Assembly (NCBI GenBank): GCA_910586875.1
Contig: CAJUJI010000177.1
Location: 1 to 5,102 of the forward strand
Direction of reading: 5' to 3'
From: an uncultured Anaerotruncus sp.
GTDB taxonomy: Bacteria; Bacillota; Clostridia; Oscillospirales; Ruminococcaceae
DNA: 5,102 bases
Shown here: in pieces, positions 1 to 5,102 of the stretch
How positions within the stretch are numbered: position 1 is the first letter of the stretch
Layout: each line of letters opens with the position of its first letter
Translations under genes and position numbers: made by a program
Notes under the pieces: generated by a model
Told to the model about the DNA's origin: nothing
The model's input: the letters and a program-made list of their open reading frames with translations, nothing else
The model's database searches: none

Positions 1-52
1 TCTTTCTTGTTGTTCACTTTTCAAGGTGCCGCGCCGTCCCTCGCGAGACAGC
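1..52 (-). other. Leader of an rRNA operon (16S side), running off the left edge
   Basis: The predicted transcript begins with a 20-nt hairpin (33-52) of eight pairs, including three G-U pairs, closed by a GCGA (GNRA) tetraloop. It is followed by the box CCTTGAAAAGTGAACAACAAG (about 4-24). Similar TTGAAAA-TGAACAA sequences are known from leaders and 16S-23S spacers of Firmicutes rRNA operons, where they belong to the antitermination and processing region. Because a consensus promoter lies directly upstream, a leader is more likely than an internal spacer. The rRNA itself is outside the window, so this stays an inference. Confidence 0.6.
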
Positions 53-58
53 TTAGTT

Positions 59-87
59 ATAATACCATCCTTTCAAAGAAATGTCAA
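59..87 (-). promoter_or_regulatory. Sigma-A promoter of a leftward stable-RNA (probably rRNA) operon
   Basis: Read on the minus strand, TTGACA (82-87) is followed by a 17-base spacer and TATTAT (59-64). This is a perfect -35 and a 5-of-6 -10 at optimal spacing. The sequence upstream of the -35 (about 88-140) is made of A and T runs, as in UP elements of rRNA promoters. A second, weaker pair further upstream (TTGTCA at 155-160, 18 bases, TATTTT at 131-136) could be a tandem promoter, as is common for rRNA operons, but its -10 is poor. The start point is predicted near position 52. Confidence 0.8.
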
Positions 88-143
88 CCCCTTTTTGCCA
101 ATTTTTTTAGAAAAAATCGCAATTTCTTTTAAAATACGACATA

Positions 144-176
144 TTGACAAATTCTGACAATCATTCTCTATATATA
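144..176 (+). promoter_or_regulatory. Possible vegetative promoter upstream of sleB
   Basis: TTGACA (144-149) is a perfect -35. TATATA lies at 169-174, but the spacer is 19 bases, longer than optimal; TCTATA at 167-172 gives 17 bases but a weaker -10. In Bacillus, sleB is transcribed in the forespore by sigma-G. I searched by eye for a sigma-G-like pair between here and the start codon and found none that is convincing, so the true promoter is open. Confidence 0.3.
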
Positions 177-269
177 GTACCCCTTGCAATGTACGAAATT
201 TCTTTTGATGTATCTTTTCTATATTTCTGTGCAAACTTTTGGTATCTAAATTTAAGGGAGGCTCCTAAA

Positions 270-977
270 ATGTCCCAACAAACCCGCTTGTCTATCCGTA
301 TTTTCTCATTAGCACTTGCGTGTTTTTTATTATTTGGGCTGACACTTTATACAATCCAACTACAATCCCTCAACAGTTTTACAGATGTGCTTTCAAAAAC
401 TGGGGACCGCGGCAACGAAGTGCGCCAGATCCAACAGCGACTAAAAGAATGGGGCTATCTATCCGGTGCGGTAGATGGTATTTTTGGCGTGCAAACCAAA
501 AACGCGGTGATCAAATTTCAGCAAAAAAACGGCCTTACCGCAGACGGAATTGTTGGGCCTGCTACGCTGAAAGAGCTAGGACTTTATAATACAGTTACCC
601 AAACCGGCGGAAATGGCGGATACTCCAGCAGTGATGTCGCTTTGCTTGCAAATATTATTTCAGCCGAAGCGCGTGGAGAATCGTTTGAAGGGCAGGTTGC
701 AGTTGGTGCTGTGGTTCTAAACCGTGTGGAGCACCCTTCTTTTCCCGATACGCTTGCAGGGGTTGTCTATCAGCCCGGCGCGTTTACCGCTATTACCGAT
801 GGACAGATTAACGAGCCTGTTGCAGAGTCTGCCCGCAAAGCTGCACGAGAGGCGCTAAACGGTGCCGACCCATCCGGAGGAGCCTTATACTATTACAACC
901 CGGACAAAACCTCCAATCAATGGATTCGCACCCGGCCGGTTATCCGGCGGATTGGCAACCATCTATTTTGCAGTTAA
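270..977 (+). CDS. sleB: SleB-type spore cortex-lytic enzyme
   Basis: A 235-residue exported peptidoglycan hydrolase. SleB family enzymes are lytic transglycosylases that cut muramic-delta-lactam cortex during spore germination. Residues 1-10 are basic, 11-29 form a hydrophobic signal or anchor segment without a clear cleavage site. Residues about 47-103 are a PG_binding_1 domain (GDRGNEVRQIQQRLKEWGY, then GIVGPATLKEL). A short Gly/Ser linker leads to a Hydrolase_2 domain at about 124-235, with SAEARGE at 131-137; its first Glu (residue 133) is the predicted catalytic acid. The domain also carries the family pattern VAVGAVVLNRV and ends with the expected GNHLFCS. The N-terminal PG-binding domain separates it from CwlJ. 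B. subtilis SleB is longer (about 305 residues). I chose ATG at 270 because GGGAGG (256-261) lies 8 bases upstream and the signal segment follows directly; the upstream in-frame TTG at 144 overlaps a promoter-like site. No ypeB follows. Confidence 0.9.
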   Translation: MSQQTRLSIRIFSLALACFLLFGLTLYTIQLQSLNSFTDVLSKTGDRGNEVRQIQQRLKEWGYLSGAVDGIFGVQTKNAVIKFQQKNGLTADGIVGPATLKELGLYNTVTQTGGNGGYSSSDVALLANIISAEARGESFEGQVAVGAVVLNRVEHPSFPDTLAGVVYQPGAFTAITDGQINEPVAESARKAAREALNGADPSGGALYYYNPDKTSNQWIRTRPVIRRIGNHLFCS

Positions 978-991
978 CAGTATCATGCGGC

Positions 992-1018
992 CTTTTGCCG
1001 TGCTGTGCGCGGCAAAAG
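992..1018 (+). terminator. Hairpin after sleB, possible terminator
   Basis: CTTTTGCCG (992-1000) pairs perfectly with CGGCAAAAG (1010-1018) around a 9-base loop, starting 15 bases after the sleB stop. There is no T run after it, only CTCTGTATT, so intrinsic termination would be inefficient. It may instead stabilise the 3' end of the mRNA. Confidence 0.4.
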
Positions 1019-1085
1019 CTCTGTATTAACATACCATATCAAAAAACTTTTCCGAAAAAAGGCTGTTTTTCCCGTCCCTTTCCGA

Positions 1086-1117
1086 TATAATAGAAGTTAC
1101 CACCATCCAACTGGAGG
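1086..1117 (+). promoter_or_regulatory. -10 element and ribosome binding site of the ydbST-like operon
   Basis: A perfect TATAAT lies at 1086-1091, 32 bases before the start codon at 1124. The matching -35 position (1063-1068, CTGTTT) is poor, so the promoter may be weak or need an activator. CTGGAGG at 1111-1117 is a strong ribosome binding site 6 bases before the ATG. I see no sigma-W-like signature (AAC at -35, CGTA at -10), unlike the sigma-W control known for B. subtilis ydbST. Confidence 0.5.
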
Positions 1118-1123
1118 TTTTTT

Positions 1124-1576
1124 ATGACAATCTATAAACCAGACCTGCATATTCTCTCGGTTTGGAGACTCCGTTTGCTGCTTTCAGCGGTTCTCCCTTC
1201 CTTCTGCTCCGCTTATTTTTTCGCTTCTCGCGGCTGGCTTTGGTGGATCTTTACCAGCGCTTGGGCAATTGCGTTTTTGTACCTTTACATATTTTATTAT
1301 CCGATTAAATTTCGCAAATATTTCTATACCCTTAATGAATGTGCTTTACTACTCCACTGCGGTGTTATCTACACTCGAATCAAAGCAATTCCTTTTCGTG
1401 GTATGCAATACACTGCGATCATGTCCACCCCGCTAGAGCGGCTGTTCGGAGTCTGCACGCTGCTCATCTTTTCCGCCGGCAGCACCGCCCGCTTGCCTGG
1501 ACTGCCGTTTGAACAGGCCAAAGCTTTACAACAGCTGCTCTCTCCGCCGCGGGAAGGAGGCCCTGTAGATGCCTGA
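1124..1576 (+). CDS. ydbS: YdbS-like membrane protein with one bacterial PH domain
   Basis: A 150-residue protein of the YdbS family (bPH_2, formerly DUF304). Two membrane helices lie at about 16-34 and 38-60, followed by a cytoplasm-side PH-like domain at about 62-140. The family pattern is clear: a beta strand around FYTLNECALLLHCGVIY, then IPFRGMQY, then TPLERLFGVCTLLIFSAGS. Its length is close to B. subtilis YdbS (about 159 residues). It overlaps the next gene by 8 bases, so the two are likely translationally coupled and may act as one complex. In B. subtilis, ydbST belongs to the sigma-W envelope-stress regulon and has been linked to resistance to antimicrobial peptides made by other bacilli. 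Carrying that role over to this organism is inference; the biochemical function is unknown. The symbol is given by family resemblance. Confidence 0.8.
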   Translation: MTIYKPDLHILSVWRLRLLLSAVLPSFCSAYFFASRGWLWWIFTSAWAIAFLYLYIFYYPIKFRKYFYTLNECALLLHCGVIYTRIKAIPFRGMQYTAIMSTPLERLFGVCTLLIFSAGSTARLPGLPFEQAKALQQLLSPPREGGPVDA

Positions 1577-3071
1577 TCCTGCCTTGCTCCGCCGCGCGCA
1601 TCCCCTGTCGATCATCCGCTATCTGGGCCGCTTTCTTTTTTTACTGGTAGTCCCGTTTTTGCGCGGTTTCCTCTCCGCTTTAACCGGCGGATTTATTGCC
1701 TGGCTGTCTGGCGCATGGATTGACCTGTTGGTAATCCTCTCAATTCTTGCATTAGCCTATTTGAAATGGTACAAATTCAAATACTATATGTGTAAAGATT
1801 TATTTTATTATACAAATGGTATTGTTTTTTACCAGCAAACCTGCATCCCTCTCACCCGTATTTCCTCCTTTTCCACCCAAAAAGCTTTCTGGTTACGCCC
1901 TTTGCGACTGACGAAAATCGTAATTGATACCATTGCATTGGGCACTAAAAATGCAGACCTCACCTTTTACGTGCGGGATGAAGAAGCCGCACGCCTGCTG
2001 GAACAGCGGCTCCCACAGGCTGAAATCCAATCCGGCCGTCTGCGAGAATTTTCTCCTGGCATCTGTAGTTTGCTGTTTCTCTCTCTGTTTACCTCCAATT
2101 CTTTGCTGGGGGTCCTGCTGCTTTCCACCTTCATTTCGCAGGCTGGCCAGCTACTTGGAGATGAGCTGTCCTATACCTTGATTTCCTCGCTGGAATCCCT
2201 CTCCCAAAAGCTGGCGGTTGAGCTTCCCTCTCTCACCTATCATTTAACCGCAGGAATGGTTGTGGTTAAAATCCCACCGATAGCAGCTGGCGTTGCGCTG
2301 GTACTGTTAGCCGGCTGGCTGGTTGCCTTTCTTGTAAATCTGCTACAAGCTCGCAAGCTATCCACCCGCCGCACCGACAGCTTTTTATGTTTGCAGGCTG
2401 GAACCTTCGTATTTAAAACATTTTGTATAAAATTAAGTGATATTTGTTTTTTGGATATTCGTCAGAGCCTTGTAACCCGCCTATTTCGGCTATACTCGGT
2501 TTATATCAATGCGATCGGTTTAGGAAAGGAAAAGTCTGATATTGCCGCAATTATCCCATTTGCATCCCGCCAGCGCGTATTTGACCAGCTCACACGCTTG
2601 ATGCCGGAATATTTCCCCAGCCCGCGCACCATCCGGCCAAACCTCGCTGCAATTTTTAAATTTATCCTCCAACCATTGCTAATCTGTGCACTCGTGCCCG
2701 CTGTTACTTTCCTTGGTATTTTTCTGCTGCCCCGCTGGGACGCAATTTTCTATTTCGCCGGTTTTATGGGAATGTTGCCCGCTATCTGGTTTTTAGGGGT
2801 TCGTATCATTGATTTTTGTTCCTCTGGTGTTTCTAAGGAGGGAACTATTTTCACCATTCGGTATTCTAAACTCTTTCATCTACACACTGTAATATTTTCT
2901 GAGGAACAGTTGATGATGGTGAACATCCGGCAAAGCATTTTACAGCGCAGACGAGACAAATGCGATCTGCTGATTTCGACTCGTGCGGAGGGCCGATACC
3001 GGCACCATCTGCGCAACCTTGACCGCAAAGCGTGCATTGCGCTGTTTGGCGCATCGCCCCCAGAGACCTAA
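1569..3071 (+). CDS. ydbT: YdbT-like membrane protein with three bacterial PH domains
   Basis: A 500-residue protein, close in length to B. subtilis YdbT (about 493). I see six membrane segments in three pairs: about 21-45 and 48-67, 164-187 and 231-257, 362-386 and 391-413. Each pair is followed by a PH-like (bPH_2) domain, at about 68-150, 262-345 and 414-495. The repeats share a core in which a strand leads to an Ile-Pro-like motif and a conserved basic/hydrophobic stretch: IPLTRISSFSTQKAFWLRPL, IKLSDICFLDIRQSLVTRLF, and the degenerate FSEEQLMMVNIRQSILQRRR. The third domain is strongly basic (QRRRDK, RYRHHLRNLDRK), perhaps for contact with lipid head groups. The start is ATG at 1569, with AAGGAGG (1554-1560) 8 bases upstream inside the ydbS-like gene. 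It probably works with that product in the membrane, possibly in protection from membrane-active peptides, but the exact role is unknown. Confidence 0.82.
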   Translation: MPDPALLRRAHPLSIIRYLGRFLFLLVVPFLRGFLSALTGGFIAWLSGAWIDLLVILSILALAYLKWYKFKYYMCKDLFYYTNGIVFYQQTCIPLTRISSFSTQKAFWLRPLRLTKIVIDTIALGTKNADLTFYVRDEEAARLLEQRLPQAEIQSGRLREFSPGICSLLFLSLFTSNSLLGVLLLSTFISQAGQLLGDELSYTLISSLESLSQKLAVELPSLTYHLTAGMVVVKIPPIAAGVALVLLAGWLVAFLVNLLQARKLSTRRTDSFLCLQAGTFVFKTFCIKLSDICFLDIRQSLVTRLFRLYSVYINAIGLGKEKSDIAAIIPFASRQRVFDQLTRLMPEYFPSPRTIRPNLAAIFKFILQPLLICALVPAVTFLGIFLLPRWDAIFYFAGFMGMLPAIWFLGVRIIDFCSSGVSKEGTIFTIRYSKLFHLHTVIFSEEQLMMVNIRQSILQRRRDKCDLLISTRAEGRYRHHLRNLDRKACIALFGASPPET

Positions 3072-3125
3072 TACATTACAATGTTATTGTCAGCGTCTAA
3101 ATCTTTACGCTGCATTCCGCATATT

Positions 3126-3153
3126 AAAAAAAGCCCCTTTTGGGGCTTTTTTT
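3126..3153. terminator. Bidirectional intrinsic terminator between convergent genes
   Basis: A perfect 12-bp stem: seven A plus GCCCC (3126-3137), a TTTT loop (3138-3141), then GGGGC plus seven T (3142-3153). The A run on one side and T run on the other make a GC core followed by a U run on either strand. It lies 55 bases after the ydbT-like stop and 38 bases beyond the stop of the minus-strand SUKH gene, so it should end both transcripts. Confidence 0.92.
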
Positions 3154-3190
3154 CTGTCTTGCTTAGGGGTTTCCCAAAGCCTTGTCGTTC

Positions 3191-4648
3191 TTATAAAAAA
3201 CCGTTTTCCTGTTTCCATCTTTTCCATCTTTCATTATCCATCAAAAGCCGCCATGACTCGCGCCGCGCTTCTACTCCAAAATCGTCAAGTCCAAATTTTA
3301 AATTGTTGACAAGCTGCCCCTCTGGCCGGCTTGCACCTAAACAGCAATCGTTCTTCAGCACCATCTGGCTGCCTTCGTAATCCTTTTTGGTATTTTCATG
3401 AGAGCGGTATTGATCCAACAACTGGACATAAACTTTCTGCAAACGCCGGTCCTTAACGCCCCGCATCGCCTGGACTGCACAAATTAAGAAAAAGGGATCC
3501 TCCCTGTTGTTCTCCAGATACTGCACAAAATGTTCAACCAGTGCTTCCCTACCCTCTAAATGCTCAATGCAATAGAACAGTACCGATCGCTCGTTCCGGT
3601 CCAGATCCTGCCGCGCCAGTATCTCCTTGAGCCGTCCAGCGTTCACATTTGGATACGCTTTCATCCCCTTAATGGTATAGCACGCATCTCGAAACGCATC
3701 CCCATGCAGCTCCGGCATCTTTTCAAAAATCTTCTCATACCATTTTTCTTTTACTTCCCAGGTGCCCTCATAAGTAATAATCGAAATTGCTTCTGCAATT
3801 GCGCCATATTCCCATAGTTGGTCAATCTCGTTTACAATTCCGTCAACATGGAAATGCACCAGCATCTTCACCAGATACATCCGCACCTCCATATTTTTTT
3901 CCTGGCTACAAATTTTCCTATAATAGTCCCTCTGTTTTTTTGGCAGGCTCTCAAATTTGTAACAGCTTTCAATAATGTTTATTTGTTCTTTCGGATCGTC
4001 TGTCTGCTGGTATTGCTGCATCAGTTCCTCTGGCGTTCCATCCAGGTTCATTCCAAACCATTCGATTTCATAGCCTGCCTTCACCTCGCGAAGCCAACGC
4101 TCATACCAGGCAAGAAAACCCTTCTCCCGCACAAAGAATGGTTTGCCGCAAAAATCCTCGTCATAATAGACCACCTGCCCCTGATGTGCTCCACGCAGCA
4201 CAATCCCCATCATGTAGGTACAGCCCTGGGAGCCAATCGGCAGAATCCCTGCATAGGGGTGCGGTTCCTCCTGTTCACATCTGCCCTCTGGATCGGCCGC
4301 CTTGTCCCAATCCTCATCGGTCATCTCAGGATAAATCACCGGCTCCGCCAGAACATCATATGTATCATTCTCCGCAATTTCCTTTTCAAGCGCCTTTACT
4401 CCATAAATTCCGTAATATGGACCTGCACCGCCATTCCCTACCAACAGCAGAAAGTTCCGATACTCTTCCGGCAACCGTATCCCATATTTCTGTTCAAATG
4501 CTTCAATTGCAGTGATACTAGCGGGCGGCGACAAATTATATTTGTGACTGCCTGCACCAAATACAGCAAAATCTCTGTCCTTTTCCTTGGCCTGCTTTAA
4601 AAGCCCGCGTATATGTTTGACCCAATCCGGCTGAGCAGTTCTCGCCAT
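3191..4648 (-). CDS. SMI1/KNR4 (SUKH) domain protein with helical C-terminal half
   Basis: A 485-residue, probably cytosolic protein; no signal peptide or membrane segment is seen. Residues about 40-188 form a SUKH-1 (SMI1/KNR4) domain: IEAFEQKYGIRLPEEYRNFL (48-67), then the Gly-rich GNGGAGPYYGIYGV, ILPIGSQGCTYMMGIVLRG (135-153) with GQVVYYDED after it, and the closing FLAWYERWL. Residues about 200-420 are predicted mostly helical, with repeated amphipathic segments suggestive of HEAT-like repeats, although no repeat consensus is obvious. The C-terminal tail is rich in Trp and Arg (WRLLMDNERWKRWKQENGFL). Many bacterial SUKH proteins are immunity proteins against polymorphic toxins; others have no known role. 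No toxin gene lies next to it, so partner and function are unknown. The start is ATG at 4646-4648, with GGGGGTG (4655-4661) as ribosome binding site 6 bases upstream. It is separated from the tRNA genes by a strong terminator, so it needs its own promoter, and none is clear. Confidence 0.85.
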   Translation of the reverse strand: MARTAQPDWVKHIRGLLKQAKEKDRDFAVFGAGSHKYNLSPPASITAIEAFEQKYGIRLPEEYRNFLLLVGNGGAGPYYGIYGVKALEKEIAENDTYDVLAEPVIYPEMTDEDWDKAADPEGRCEQEEPHPYAGILPIGSQGCTYMMGIVLRGAHQGQVVYYDEDFCGKPFFVREKGFLAWYERWLREVKAGYEIEWFGMNLDGTPEELMQQYQQTDDPKEQINIIESCYKFESLPKKQRDYYRKICSQEKNMEVRMYLVKMLVHFHVDGIVNEIDQLWEYGAIAEAISIITYEGTWEVKEKWYEKIFEKMPELHGDAFRDACYTIKGMKAYPNVNAGRLKEILARQDLDRNERSVLFYCIEHLEGREALVEHFVQYLENNREDPFFLICAVQAMRGVKDRRLQKVYVQLLDQYRSHENTKKDYEGSQMVLKNDCCLGASRPEGQLVNNLKFGLDDFGVEARRESWRLLMDNERWKRWKQENGFL

Positions 4649-4738
4649 ATGTTACACCCCCAAAATTTCAGTACCCTCTTAAAAAAGATGGCCGCACATC
4701 GGCAAACTCTATATGCTTGTTCCCTATTTTCCAATAGC

Positions 4739-4769
4739 AAAAAAGCGCTGTGATTCACAGCGCTTTTTT
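4739..4769 (-). terminator. Intrinsic terminator of the tRNA unit
   Basis: A 14-bp perfect stem, AAAAAAGCGCTGTG (4739-4752) with CACAGCGCTTTTTT (4756-4769), closed by a 3-base loop. On the minus strand it follows the tRNA-Glu CCA end directly and ends in a T run. It should separate the tRNA transcript from the downstream SUKH gene. The plus-strand orientation also has a T run, but no plus-strand gene leads into it. Confidence 0.9.
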
Positions 4770-4844
4770 TGGTGACCCGTACGGGAATCGAACCCGTGAA
4801 CCCGCCGTGAAAGGGCGGTGTCTTAACCGCTTGACGAACGGGCC
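4770..4844 (-). tRNA. tRNA-Glu, anticodon TTC
   Basis: A complete cloverleaf of 75 nt with encoded CCA (4770-4772). The acceptor stem is GGCCCGT with ACGGGTC, with one G-U pair at 2-71 and discriminator A. The anticodon stem CCGCC/GGCGG carries the loop CTTTCAC, with anticodon TTC at 4809-4811. The T arm is ACGGG-TTCGAAT-CCCGT. It is the second gene of the minus-strand tRNA unit. The CCA end abuts the terminator stem, so 3' processing must act very close to the hairpin. Confidence 0.96.
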
Positions 4845-4852
4845 GAAAAACG

Positions 4853-4880
4853 GAACCTCGCCAGACGGCTGGTGAGGTTC
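4853..4880 (-). terminator. Hairpin with T run between the two tRNA genes
   Basis: On the minus strand, GAACCTC and GAGGTTC (7 bp) plus inner CCAG and CTGG (4 bp) form a stem with one C-A mismatch and a CCGT loop. It is followed within two bases by TTTTT (4846-4850) and then by the first base of tRNA-Glu. It has the form of an intrinsic terminator, but tRNA-Glu has no visible promoter of its own in the 38-base spacer, so partial termination or a processing role is more likely than a full stop. Confidence 0.55.
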
Positions 4881-4882
4881 GA

Positions 4883-4959
4883 TGGTAGCGGTAACTGGAT
4901 TTGAACCGGTGACACTTCGGGTATGAACCGAATGCTCTAGCCAACTGAGCTATACCGCC
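4883..4959 (-). tRNA. tRNA-Met (elongator), anticodon CAT
   Basis: A complete 77-nt cloverleaf with encoded CCA (4883-4885). The acceptor stem is GGCGGTA with TACCGCT, ending in a G1-U72 wobble, and the discriminator is A. The anticodon stem TTCGG/CCGAA carries the loop TTCATAC, with anticodon CAT at 4923-4925. It lacks the three G-C pairs and the C1-A72 mismatch of the initiator, so it is the elongator. A CAT tRNA can also be the lysidine-modified isoleucine tRNA, but the overall sequence fits elongator Met. It is the first gene after the promoter at 4994-5022. Confidence 0.93.
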
Positions 4960-4964
4960 ATATC

Positions 4965-4987
4965 CGCTGCTATTATTATAAGCAGCG
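4965..4987 (-). promoter_or_regulatory. Leader hairpin of the tRNA transcript
   Basis: CGCTGCT (4965-4971) and AGCAGCG (4981-4987) form a perfect 7-bp stem around a 9-base AT-only loop. The hairpin begins at about the predicted transcription start and ends 5 bases before the tRNA-Met 5' end. It may protect the 5' end or position RNase P cleavage; both roles are inferred. Confidence 0.6.
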
Positions 4988-4993
4988 AGTTAT

Positions 4994-5022
4994 ATTATAA
5001 CCGGGCAGGCAGGATTTGTCAA
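4994..5022 (-). promoter_or_regulatory. Consensus sigma-A promoter of the tRNA unit
   Basis: On the minus strand, TTGACA (5017-5022), a 17-base spacer and TATAAT (4994-4999) match the sigma-A consensus at all twelve positions. The region upstream of the -35 (5023-5064) is very rich in A and T, like an UP element. The start point is predicted near 4987. This is the strongest promoter in the window and fits a stable-RNA gene. Confidence 0.92.
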
Positions 5023-5064
5023 GCCTTTTTGAAAAATTTATTGAAATTTATAAATTGTAATATT

Positions 5065-5102
5065 AAATGCGAAGGAAAAGAGCAAGATTCCTTTGCATTT
5101 TT
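5065..5102. terminator. Terminator-like hairpin at the right edge
   Basis: AAATGCGAAGGAA (5065-5077) pairs with TTCCTTTGCATTT (5088-5100) over 13 positions, with one G-T wobble, around a 10-base loop. On the plus strand it is followed by T up to the window end. On the minus strand the wobble becomes a C-A mismatch and the T run is only three bases. It could end a gene lying to the right on the minus strand, but its orientation cannot be settled here. Confidence 0.4.

Noticed and set aside
17..24. CRISPR, IS or other repeat arrays anywhere in the window
   Set aside because: No spaced direct repeats, terminal inverted repeats or transposase fragments were seen; the inverted repeats present are all explained as terminators, leaders or tRNA arms.
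144..269. N-terminal extension of sleB by 42 residues from a TTG at 144
   Set aside because: The TTG is part of a TTGACA promoter-like site, has no ribosome binding site, and would put 42 non-family residues before the signal segment. ATG at 270 has GGGAGG at the right distance.
3818..4600. Long plus-strand open frame of 260 codons
   Set aside because: It lies antisense to the SUKH gene, which has clear domain motifs and a ribosome binding site. The plus-strand product has no recognisable features.
4672..4702. Possible second terminator upstream of the SUKH gene on the minus strand
   Set aside because: GATG/CATC or GCCG/CGGC give only 4-bp stems before TTTTTT, too weak to call.
3191..4844. 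Genomic-island boundary at the tRNA-Glu 3' end
   Set aside because: A gene with immunity-protein character lies beside a tRNA, a common integration site, but I found no copy of the tRNA 3' end near 3191 and no integrase, so there is no evidence for integration.
4597..4944. Minus-strand open frame of 115 codons
   Set aside because: It runs through both tRNA genes and two hairpins and has no family features; it is a by-product of the tRNA sequence.

Overview
The window looks like a chromosomal segment of an endospore-forming member of the Firmicutes, probably class Clostridia. The reasons are a SleB-type spore cortex-lytic enzyme, strong purine-rich ribosome binding sites, sigma-A promoters at consensus, tRNA genes with encoded CCA, and a Firmicutes-style rRNA leader at the left edge. 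Family and genus cannot be fixed from the sequence.

Layout. (1) At 1-87 on the minus strand there is a TTGACA-17-TATTAT promoter with AT-rich upstream sequence, followed by a short leader with a GCGA-capped hairpin and a TTGAAAA/TGAACAA box of the kind found in rRNA operon leaders. An rRNA operon probably runs off the left edge. (2) Divergent to it, on the plus strand, is sleB (270-977): peptidoglycan-binding domain plus Hydrolase_2 catalytic domain. The usual partner gene ypeB is not next to it. (3) A two-gene plus-strand operon, ydbS-like (1124-1576) and ydbT-like (1569-3071), encodes membrane proteins with one and three bacterial PH domains; the genes overlap by 8 bases. (4) A strong hairpin flanked by A and T runs (3126-3153) lies between convergent genes and should stop transcription from both sides. 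(5) On the minus strand, 3191-4648 encodes a 485-residue protein with an N-terminal SMI1/KNR4 (SUKH) domain and a helical, repeat-like C-terminal half. (6) At 4739-4999 a minus-strand tRNA unit has a perfect sigma-A promoter, a leader hairpin, tRNA-Met(CAT), a spacer hairpin with a T run, tRNA-Glu(TTC) and a 14-bp-stem terminator. A further terminator-like hairpin touches the right edge.

How the parts relate. Most of this is housekeeping: translation RNA genes, a germination enzyme and a membrane/envelope protein pair with a proposed role in resistance to membrane-active peptides. The least explained gene is the SUKH protein, which resembles an immunity protein but stands alone with no visible toxin. 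No CRISPR array, transposase, integrase or other mobile element is seen, and no clearly novel multi-gene system is present.
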